From assembly GCA_964495595.1 (NCBI GenBank), contig CAZBWH010000113.1, positions 1 to 6,502 of the forward strand: a DNA stretch of 6,502 nucleotides, in the 5' to 3' direction. A model generated the notes under the pieces. It was given only the letters and a program-made list of their open reading frames with translations, had not been told where the DNA came from and searched no databases. This DNA is from CALMFQ01 sp964495595. GTDB taxonomy: Bacteria; Pseudomonadota; Gammaproteobacteria; Burkholderiales; SCOH01. The first letter of the stretch is position 1, and the number at the start of each line of letters is the position of its first letter. The translations under genes were made by a program, and so were the position numbers. Shown here piece after piece: positions 1-5,600 of this stretch.

Positions 1-124
1 TTTCGCCGAACCTCTTCCAATTACTGTCAGTTGCACTTACTCGTTGAATCCGCCAAAACAGGGTAATAAAAGGGGTATGTCTGCGCGGAAGTTGCAAACG
101 CGGAAAAATGCCGCAAGGCCAAGC

Positions 125-163
125 GGCAAACATGGGCGGCAATCATGCGTGGCAAAAATACAA
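125..163. repeat. Degenerate 13-bp tandem repeat upstream of the beta-lactamase
   Basis: Three consecutive 13-base units begin with GGCAA, at 125, 138 and 151 (GGCAAACATGGGC, GGCAATCATGCGT, GGCAAAAATACAA). Units 1 and 2 agree at 10 of 13 positions; unit 3 is weaker. A fainter unit starting CGCAA lies in the same phase at 112, and another GGCAAAAAT occurs out of phase at 182-190. The period is not a multiple of three, which argues against a coding origin. The repeat lies about 75-115 bases before the beta-lactamase start, so a regulatory role is possible but unproven. The rest of 1-238 shows no convincing gene or promoter; a TAATAA at 64-69 has no well-spaced -35 box. Confidence 0.35.
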
Positions 164-238
164 CATAGGCCACGTCACGCTGGCAAAAATCGCCTGCCGG
201 GCGGCACACTCGCAACGTCAAAACACAGGTCAATTCAC

Positions 239-1015
239 ATGTTCAGATTCCTGTTGGGCTGTTTCATCCTGTTTGTCACGTCGCCAGCGCGGTCAGACGA
301 TGCAGCACTAGCCCTGCTGTTTGCCAAACATCACGTAAATGGCACCTTGGTAATCAGCGCGCTGCACGCGGACCAATCCTACGTTCACAATTCGCAACGT
401 GCCGCAGAACGGCTGCCGGTGGCCTCCACTTTCAAGATTTTCAACTCTCTGATTGCACTTGAAGAAAAAGTTGTCAACGACAAGGGCACGGTGCTGCACT
501 GGGATGGCAAGCAACGCGAGATTGCCAACTGGAATCATGACCAAACCCTGGCCAGTGCCTTCAAGGTCTCGTGTGTCTGGTGTTATCAGCAGATGGCGGC
601 CAGGATTGGTGCCGATAAATATCGCCAGTATCTGCACCAGGCCAGTTACGGCGAGCTGCGCGAACCATTCGATCACACCCGCTTCTGGCTGGATGGATCG
701 TTACAGGTCAGTGCGCAGGAACAGATCCGCTTCCTGAAACAGGTCTACCAGCGCCAGTTGCCATTCAGCACGCATAGCTACGATACGCTGCAGCAAATCA
801 TGCTTGCCGAGCAGACAGCGACTTACCGGCTCTATGCCAAAACCGGCTGGGCCACCAGCGTCAGCCCGCAGGTCGGCTGGTATGTCGGTTATGTCGAAAC
901 AGGCAAGGATGTGTGGTTCTTTGCCACCAATATTGATATCAACGATGCGGCGCAATTGCCGCTAAGACTCAGCCTCACACGTGCAGCCCTGCAAATCAAA
1001 GGGGTCATCGAATGA
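239..1015 (+). CDS. blaOXA: Class D (OXA-type) serine beta-lactamase
   Basis: This periplasmic enzyme hydrolyses the beta-lactam ring through an acyl-serine intermediate, using a carboxylated lysine as general base. It has 258 residues, close to the usual 260-275. Residues 1-19 form a signal peptide (basic start, hydrophobic FLLGCFILFV core, cleavage near S-P-A-R-S). The class D landmarks are in order: S63-T-F-K66 with nucleophile S63 and base K66; S111-C-V113; FWLDGSL with W150; K201-T-G203 followed by W204; and GWYVGYVE at 213-220. Two positions are odd. The usual YGN box reads Y137-G-E139, and SxV is embedded in C112-V-W-C115. The ATG at 239 is chosen because it starts the signal peptide and follows AGG at 227-229; the frame is open back to a TTG at 44, but those 65 residues are Arg/Lys-rich and lie before the signal peptide. 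The next gene is translationally coupled. The family is certain; the substrate range cannot be read from the sequence. Confidence 0.95.
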   Translation: MFRFLLGCFILFVTSPARSDDAALALLFAKHHVNGTLVISALHADQSYVHNSQRAAERLPVASTFKIFNSLIALEEKVVNDKGTVLHWDGKQREIANWNHDQTLASAFKVSCVWCYQQMAARIGADKYRQYLHQASYGELREPFDHTRFWLDGSLQVSAQEQIRFLKQVYQRQLPFSTHSYDTLQQIMLAEQTATYRLYAKTGWATSVSPQVGWYVGYVETGKDVWFFATNIDINDAAQLPLRLSLTRAALQIKGVIE

Positions 1016-1221
1016 AACCCGGCGCGGTCTATCGCATCCAGTTGTGCAGCGGAGAAATATGTCACTGGCAATTTCTTGGCGTGGACGATCAGGAAAGATC
1101 CTGGTGGCGAGATATGGAAAATGGCGAGGAATTCGCCGAAGCCAGTCTGATGTATGCCTGGCAGATCATCGGCGCTGCTACGCCCGCGAATCACGATCAG
1201 GACACCGGCGAGCCAGAATAA
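1012..1221 (+). CDS. Small Trp-rich protein of unknown function coupled to the beta-lactamase
   Basis: I do not recognise this 69-residue protein. Its ATG overlaps the beta-lactamase stop codon in an ATGA arrangement, the usual sign of translational coupling, and a terminator follows four bases after its own stop, so the two genes form a closed transcription unit. There is no signal peptide or membrane segment, so it is probably cytoplasmic. Four tryptophans (W19, W31, W32, W50) and alternating hydrophobic residues in 6-53 (for example YRIQL, HWQFLG, WWRDMENGEEF, SLMYAWQIIG) suggest a compact small beta-rich fold, perhaps SH3- or Sm-barrel-like. That is an inference from pattern only. The tail from residue 55 is polar and acidic and looks disordered. 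Coding is supported by context and by the sensible amino-acid composition rather than by a known family. Confidence 0.75.
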   Translation: MKPGAVYRIQLCSGEICHWQFLGVDDQERSWWRDMENGEEFAEASLMYAWQIIGAATPANHDQDTGEPE

Positions 1222-1224
1222 AAA

Positions 1225-1253
1225 CAGCGGGACAAACGTCCCGCTGGCTTTTT
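1225..1253. terminator. Bidirectional intrinsic terminator between convergent genes
   Basis: A perfect 9-bp stem CAGCGGGAC / GTCCCGCTG (1225-1233 and 1238-1246) closes an AAAC loop. On the plus strand it is followed by GCTTTTTG. On the minus strand it is followed directly by TTTTTATT. It therefore fits as terminator for both the beta-lactamase unit (stop at 1221) and the sulfatase-fold gene arriving from the right (stop at 1286). Confidence 0.9.
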
Positions 1254-1261
1254 GTAGCATT

Positions 1262-1278
1262 CGCTCCGAGGCGGAGCG
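1262..1278. other. Small GC-rich hairpin after the transferase stop
   Basis: CGCTCCG (1262-1268) and CGGAGCG (1272-1278) are perfect inverted repeats with a 3-base loop, eight bases beyond the stop codon of the minus-strand gene. There is no T-run beside it, so it is not a terminator on its own. It may protect the 3' end of the transcript or assist the neighbouring terminator. Confidence 0.45.
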
Positions 1279-1285
1279 CGAGAGT

Positions 1286-3241
1286 TCAGCGCTGGCTGAG
1301 CCTGGTGGTAGCGTCATCCTGCTTCCACGCAATCAGACCATTGCGGAAAGCGTGGCTGGCACCCTGGAAATAGGCGATATCCCGGCGTAGCAGTGGATCA
1401 CGAGTGTCGACTGCCAGCTCCTTGCTGGCGCCCAGCGCGTCGTCATGACGGCGCATCGCCCGGCGCGGGCTGAGGATCGCCAGATCCTTACCGTCAAAAA
1501 TGCCCAGATGCTGATAATTGCCGATCAATGCGCGACCAGGCGCAGCGTTGTCACGCAGCACGTTGCGGCCAAAGAAGGTCGAGGTGTAGTCGAAATTCAG
1601 CAAGCCAAGCAAGGTCGGCGCCAGATCGATCTGGCTGGTAACCGTGGCCACTTCACGCGCTGGGATCAGCGCCGGTGCATAAACAAACAGCGGGATATGG
1701 TAGTTATCCACCGGCAGATCTTCCTTGCCGGCGCTACCGGCGGTGTGATCAGCCACAAAAATAAACACGGTGTCTTTGAACCACGGCTTTTGCCGCGCTT
1801 GCGCCAGGAACTGACCAATCGCGTAATCGGTGTATTTGACCGCGCCATCACGCCCACTGCCGGACGGAATATCGATACGGCCTTGCGGATAGGTGTACGG
1901 GCGATGGTTGGAGGTGGTCATCAGCTGCAGGAAAAACGGCTTGCCCGCGGCAAAGTCGGCGTCTGCCACTTTCAGCGTCTGCTGATACAAATCTTCGTCA
2001 GCCATGCCCCAGGCGTTCTTGAAGTGGATATCCGCTTCATCCACGCTGCTCTGGTCGACGATGCGATAACCATTGCCGCCGAAAAACGCATTCATATTGT
2101 CGAAGTAACCACGTCCGCCATACATGAACACGCTGTCGTAGCCCTTGGCGGCAAATTGCTGGCCAAGGCTGGCATAACCCGATTCGCGGCCGATGCGCTT
2201 GACGATGGAGCGCCCCGGTGTCGGCGGTATCGACAGTGTAATGGCCTCCAGGCCACGATCCGTACGGGTGCCGGTTGCGTAGAAGTTACTGAACACCAGG
2301 CTGTGTTTGCGCAGCTCGTCCAGATTCGGCGTCAGGCCACGATCGTTGCCAAAGCTGCCGAGGTAGATTGCACTCAGGCTTTCGATAGTCACCAGCACCA
2401 CGTTGTGGCGCTGCATCTGGCCGGGGTTGTCGATCACGCGGCGGATATCTTCGGCATCATGGCCGACAAAACGGGCGTTCGGCTCTTTTACCTCGGCACG
2501 CAGCAAGCTGGCCACATCCTGATCCGGCAACGTGGCGTAAAACTGCGCGTAATCCAGCTCATTATTGCGAAAAGCGGAAAAGAACTGGAACGGGCCATTG
2601 CTGGCCAGCTCGCGCTGATAAGCATTGCCGCCCAGACCACGCGGAAAGCCCTGGCCGACGGTGGCGCCATTCACCACCACACTCAGCAGCAACACCACCA
2701 GCGCAAACCAGGACTGCGGGCGGCTTAGCTGCGGTGCAGCCAATGCAGCGGCAACCTTTTTACGGAACAGCACGGTAGAGATAATCGCAACGGCCGCCAG
2801 CGCCGCCAGCAGCGGGTAGATCGGGTAGGATTCAAGGATGTTGTTGACGACTTCTTTCGAGTAAACCAGATAGTCGACGGCGATGAAGTTGAAACGCACA
2901 CCAAATTCATCCCAGAAAAACCACTCGGCCACCCCAACAAACAACATCACAAACAGGCTGATGCTGAGCAAAACCAGCAACAGCCGCTGGTGCCATTGCC
3001 TCGCCCAGAGCCCGGCCGGGCACAAAAGCAGATACAGGGCCAGCGGCAGGCAGGCATACAGCAGAAAGCTGAAATCATAAATCAGCCCCACGCCAAACAG
3101 GCTCAGCAGCCCCGTCAGGCCGATATCGGCATCCGCCCAGTGGCTGGCCAGCAATACGCTGCGCGTGAGGAAAAACACCACAAACCAGGCGATAGCAATA
3201 ATCGACAGATAACGGAGTTGTGCGTAATGCAGCTGAGGCAT
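1286..3241 (-). CDS. LTA synthase/MdoB-like sulfatase-fold membrane transferase
   Basis: This 651-residue inner-membrane protein has about five or six N-terminal membrane helices (within residues 9-195) and a periplasmic alkaline-phosphatase/sulfatase-fold domain (about 278-563). Relatives include LtaS and OpgB/MdoB, which move phosphoglycerol from phosphatidylglycerol, and the related phosphoethanolamine transferases. Visible catalytic elements are E287 in VTIES (metal), T327 in TRTDRGLE (likely nucleophile, matching the LtaS active-site threonine), H446 in TTSNHRPY and D498-H499 in VADHT (metal). The start at 3241 is chosen over an in-frame start 18 codons upstream because AGGA lies seven bases before it and the first helix begins soon after. 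It is divergent from colR and has a TTCAC-repeat operator candidate upstream, so ColR control is likely. The acceptor could be a periplasmic glucan, lipopolysaccharide or another glycan; the sequence does not decide, nor does it separate phosphoglycerol from phosphoethanolamine donors. Confidence 0.88.
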   Translation of the reverse strand: MPQLHYAQLRYLSIIAIAWFVVFFLTRSVLLASHWADADIGLTGLLSLFGVGLIYDFSFLLYACLPLALYLLLCPAGLWARQWHQRLLLVLLSISLFVMLFVGVAEWFFWDEFGVRFNFIAVDYLVYSKEVVNNILESYPIYPLLAALAAVAIISTVLFRKKVAAALAAPQLSRPQSWFALVVLLLSVVVNGATVGQGFPRGLGGNAYQRELASNGPFQFFSAFRNNELDYAQFYATLPDQDVASLLRAEVKEPNARFVGHDAEDIRRVIDNPGQMQRHNVVLVTIESLSAIYLGSFGNDRGLTPNLDELRKHSLVFSNFYATGTRTDRGLEAITLSIPPTPGRSIVKRIGRESGYASLGQQFAAKGYDSVFMYGGRGYFDNMNAFFGGNGYRIVDQSSVDEADIHFKNAWGMADEDLYQQTLKVADADFAAGKPFFLQLMTTSNHRPYTYPQGRIDIPSGSGRDGAVKYTDYAIGQFLAQARQKPWFKDTVFIFVADHTAGSAGKEDLPVDNYHIPLFVYAPALIPAREVATVTSQIDLAPTLLGLLNFDYTSTFFGRNVLRDNAAPGRALIGNYQHLGIFDGKDLAILSPRRAMRRHDDALGASKELAVDTRDPLLRRDIAYFQGASHAFRNGLIAWKQDDATTRLSQR

Positions 3242-3296
3242 CGTATGATCCTGTGAAATTAGCCGCCGCAGTCTGCCGATCGCAGCGTGAGGCAAG

Positions 3297-3302
3297 CGTC
3301 AA
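3297..3302 (-). promoter_or_regulatory. Candidate -35 element of the transferase gene
   Basis: On the minus strand TTGACG follows the second TTCAC after six bases, so that TTCAC, TTCAC and TTGAC recur every 11 bases. The position suits an OmpR-family activator contacting polymerase at the -35. No good -10 is seen 16-18 bases downstream (TCGGCA at best), which would fit an activator-dependent promoter. This is a sequence-pattern inference. Confidence 0.35.
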
Positions 3303-3308
3303 CGTAAT

Positions 3309-3324
3309 GTGAAAAATTCGTGAA
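3309..3324 (-). promoter_or_regulatory. TTCAC-N6-TTCAC direct repeat, candidate ColR operator
   Basis: The minus strand reads TTCACGAATTTTTCAC, two exact TTCAC half-sites with an 11-base repeat period, the geometry bound by OmpR/PhoB-family dimers. It matches the ColR consensus I recall from Pseudomonas putida (YYNASNNYTTTTTCAC) at every position except position 8, and it is also identical to the CreB/BlrA tag (TTCAC, six bases, TTCAC). It lies 68-83 bases before the transferase ATG but only 24-39 before the colR ATG. That suits activation of the transferase, and perhaps autoregulation of colR. Confidence 0.65.
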
Positions 3325-3347
3325 ATTGTGTTTTTTAGGGCTATTGC

Positions 3348-4031
3348 ATGCGCATTCTGGTCATTGAAGACAACCGTGACATCCTCGCCAACGTGCTCGA
3401 CTACCTGCAGCTCAAGGGCTACAGCGTGGATTGCGCGCAAGATGGCCTGAGCGGGCTGCATCTGGCCAGCACCGGTCACTATGATCTGATCGTGCTGGAT
3501 ATCATGTTGCCCGGCATCGATGGCTACCAGGTCTGCAAACGCTTGCGTGAAGACGCACACAATGAAGTGCCAATCCTGATGCTGACCGCGCGCGACACCC
3601 TCGAAAACCGCTTGCAGGGGCTGAATGCCGGCGCTGACGATTATCTGATCAAGCCTTTTGCACTATCTGAACTGGTGGCGCGTATCGAAGCCATCCTGCG
3701 GCGCAGCCAGGGCAGCCGTAAACGCCAGCTGAAAGTGGCCGATCTGGTTTACGACCTCGACACCCTGCACATCAGCCGCGCCGGGCAGCCGTTGAAACTC
3801 AATCCTCTGGCGATGAAGCTGCTGGAAATCCTGATGCGCAAAAGCCCGGCGGTGGTTCGCCGGGAAGTGCTGGAAGAAGCATTGTGGGGCGACGACTGCC
3901 CGGATAGCGACAGCTTGCGCAGCCATGTGCACCAGTTGCGCCAGGTAATCGACAAACCCTTTGCCAAAGCGCTGCTGCACACGATGCACGGCGTGGGTTA
4001 TCGGCTGGCGGAAGACAACCATGAGCAATAA
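3348..4031 (+). CDS. colR: ColR-type OmpR-family response regulator
   Basis: This 227-residue DNA-binding regulator has an N-terminal receiver domain (about 1-116) and a C-terminal winged helix (about 128-221). The receiver shows the acidic pair E7-D8, phospho-acceptor D51 in VLDIMLPG, T80 and K102 in KPF. The C-terminal half, with RREVLEEALWGDD at 171-183, DSDSLRSHVHQLRQVIDKPF at 186-205 and HGVGYRLAE at 214-222, is very close to what I recall of Pseudomonas ColR, so I name it colR rather than qseB or pmrA. ColR is phosphorylated by ColS and activates envelope-maintenance genes. The ATG at 3348 follows AGGG at 3337-3340. The gene overlaps colS by 11 bases and is divergent from the sulfatase-fold transferase, with the TTCAC repeat between them. 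Confidence 0.88.
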   Translation: MRILVIEDNRDILANVLDYLQLKGYSVDCAQDGLSGLHLASTGHYDLIVLDIMLPGIDGYQVCKRLREDAHNEVPILMLTARDTLENRLQGLNAGADDYLIKPFALSELVARIEAILRRSQGSRKRQLKVADLVYDLDTLHISRAGQPLKLNPLAMKLLEILMRKSPAVVRREVLEEALWGDDCPDSDSLRSHVHQLRQVIDKPFAKALLHTMHGVGYRLAEDNHEQ

Positions 4032-5280
4032 ACCGACCTTTGCGCGGCGCATTGTCATCGCCTTCGTGCTGATGACCATTCTGGTCAGCGGCGTGTTTTC
4101 GCTGAGCATCATCGCCGTGGTGCATGCCATTGAACAGCACTTCGTCTCGGAAGAACTTTATGGCGAACTGAAACGCGTGCTGCACGAAGATTTGCAAACT
4201 GGCCGCCCACCACAGCTGGATGCCAATACCCGTTTCTACGCCTCGCATCTGCAGCAATATGCGATTCCACCTGCGTATGCCGGGCTTGATGAAGGCTTTA
4301 CCGAGGTCGAGGACGGCGACAAATCGGTGTACATATACACCCTGGAACAAGGCGGTAAGCGGTATCTGCTGGTAGAGAACCAGCAGGAATTCGAGGCTCG
4401 CGAACAGGTATTGTTTAATGTGGTGCTGGCCGGCTTCATTCTTACGGTGCTTGGCGCCTGGGGATTGGGCTGGCTGATGGCAAAAGCGGTGATGGCACCG
4501 ATCAGCCATCTGGCGCAGCAAGTGGGCCATCTCGATCAGCTCGACCCACTCGCGCCGCCGATGGCGCCGCAATACAAGGATGACGAAGTCGGACAACTGG
4601 CGGCAGCGTTTGATGCCACACTCGGGCAACTGCGCCAGACACTGGAACGCGAGCGCCTGTTCACCAGCGATGTCAGCCATGAATTGCGCACGCCGCTGAT
4701 GGTGATTGCCAGCTCCTGCGAGCTGCTGCAGCAAGCGCCGTTGGACTCGCGCCAGCAACAGCAACTGCAACGCATCGAACGGGCATCGGCAGAAATGCAG
4801 GCGCTGGTGCAAACCTTCCTGCAACTCAGCCGCGGCGACAGTAATCAGAATCAACCGGCCACCAGCAGCACGCTAGCACAGGTGGCGGAACAGCAATGCG
4901 CGTTGTGGGCGCCACTAATGCGCGAAAAGGGACTGGATTTCGAGTGCCGCAGCGAAGGGCAAAACAGCGGAACCTACAACCAGACGCTGCTGGCAACGGT
5001 CATCGCCAACCTGCTGCGCAATGCACTGCATTACACCGAACAAGGCCATGTACATCTGGTGTTGGAAAACGGCGGCCTGCGCGTGGAAGACAGCGGCGCC
5101 GGCATTCCGGCTGAACAACAGGAACGCATCTTCCAGTCTTTTGTACGCGGCCCGCAGGCACGTGGCGAGGGGCTGGGGCTGGGGCTATCGCTGGTGAAGC
5201 GGATTTGTGAACACCAGGGCTGGCAGATCAGCGTGCAGGAGCGGGCCACGGGCGGCAGTTGTTTCCGGGTCACACTGTAA
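4021..5280 (+). CDS. colS: ColS-type sensor histidine kinase
   Basis: This is a 419-residue inner-membrane kinase. It has TM1 about 11-35, a periplasmic sensor of about 95 residues, TM2 about 131-155, a HAMP linker, a HisKA domain with phospho-acceptor H220 in SHELRTPL, and an ATPase domain. The ATPase domain shows the N box (N330, N334), G1 box D357-S-G-A-G361, F box near 371-374 and a glycine-rich G2 box GEGLGLGLSL at 382-391. The periplasmic part holds E125-A-R-E128, an ExxE motif just before TM2, as well as H35, E38, H55 and D57. In Pseudomonas putida ColS a periplasmic ExxE motif is needed to sense excess zinc and ferric iron, so the same role is likely here. The ATG at 4021 lies inside the colR end and follows a GGAAG at 4010-4014; the frame is open about 20 codons further upstream within colR, but that stretch is not kinase-like. 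Confidence 0.87.
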   Translation: MSNKPTFARRIVIAFVLMTILVSGVFSLSIIAVVHAIEQHFVSEELYGELKRVLHEDLQTGRPPQLDANTRFYASHLQQYAIPPAYAGLDEGFTEVEDGDKSVYIYTLEQGGKRYLLVENQQEFEAREQVLFNVVLAGFILTVLGAWGLGWLMAKAVMAPISHLAQQVGHLDQLDPLAPPMAPQYKDDEVGQLAAAFDATLGQLRQTLERERLFTSDVSHELRTPLMVIASSCELLQQAPLDSRQQQQLQRIERASAEMQALVQTFLQLSRGDSNQNQPATSSTLAQVAEQQCALWAPLMREKGLDFECRSEGQNSGTYNQTLLATVIANLLRNALHYTEQGHVHLVLENGGLRVEDSGAGIPAEQQERIFQSFVRGPQARGEGLGLGLSLVKRICEHQGWQISVQERATGGSCFRVTL

Positions 5281-5323
5281 ACCTGCATTGGCGGCAGGCC
5301 AGACCGCCCTGCCTTCCTCCCCC

Positions 5324-5364
5324 AAAAAATCGGCGGATACCCCACAAAGGAATATCCGCCGATT
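5324..5364 (-). terminator. Intrinsic terminator for leftward transcription
   Basis: A perfect 12-bp inverted repeat AATCGGCGGATA / TATCCGCCGATT (5328-5339 and 5353-5364) has a 13-base loop. Read on the minus strand, the stem runs directly into TTTTTT then GGGGG, the classic intrinsic form. On the plus strand no T-run follows, though the stem sits 48 bases after the colS stop and may also slow rightward transcription. A weaker 6-bp stem GGCAGG / CCTGCC (5293-5298 and 5308-5313) lies between it and colS. Confidence 0.8.
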
Positions 5365-5396
5365 CATCAGGAACAAGTGCGATCATTGCTCGCTGC

Positions 5397-5600
5397 CTAC
5401 GGCCTGCTTGTCTGCCTTTTTTGCTGAGGCAGGAGGTGCAACAGAGGCAGATCGGCTGCACCGTGGGCGAAGCGCTCCCGCAGACCTATTTTCTCATACA
5501 CATGGTCTAGCCATGTTTCTCGCAAACAGGTCAATACGGTCTCGTTTGCCCACTCGCTTCGCCAGAGTGGCTCTCGCTCTTCAAACAGCTGACTTAATGC
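5397..5600 (-). pseudogene. Unidentified coding-like stretch, possible gene remnant
   Basis: The 313 bases between colS and the DUF1254 gene hold an open minus-strand frame of 67 codons that looks protein-like rather than random. It is amphipathic, with acidic and aromatic residues (for example LFEEREPLWRSEW, LRETWLDHVYEKIGLRERF and ADLPLLHLLP), and ends in TAG at 5397, 33 bases before the terminator stem. It overlaps the last bases of the DUF1254 gene in another frame. I see no ATG start and no ribosome site that would make it an independent gene; only TTG or GTG codons are available. It could be the 3' remnant of a lost gene, or a chance frame. I do not recognise a family. Confidence 0.3.

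Noticed and set aside
44..238. N-terminal extension of the beta-lactamase frame from a TTG at 44
   Set aside because: The 65 added residues are Arg/Lys-rich, lie in front of a complete signal peptide and come from a repeat-bearing non-coding region; the ATG at 239 gives the normal family length.
230..241. Single TTCAC next to the beta-lactamase start as a CreB/BlrA/ColR tag
   Set aside because: There is only one half-site with no second TTCAC at 11-base spacing, and it overlaps the start region, so BlrAB-style control of this enzyme is not supported here.
260..262. Lipobox-like LLGC at residues 5-8 of the beta-lactamase (lipoprotein)
   Set aside because: The cysteine is only the eighth residue and is followed by more hydrophobic residues, which leaves no room for a lipoprotein signal core.
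1445..2728. 427-codon open frame on the plus strand
   Set aside because: It is the antisense shadow of the well-supported sulfatase-fold gene; its composition is repetitive and no domain is visible.
3799..4854. 351-codon open frame on the minus strand
   Set aside because: It runs antisense across the 3' end of colR and much of colS, both clear genes, and shows no recognisable motif.
5328..5364. 12-bp inverted repeat as insertion-sequence ends
   Set aside because: The arms are only 13 bases apart and a T-run follows on the minus strand, so a terminator hairpin explains it.
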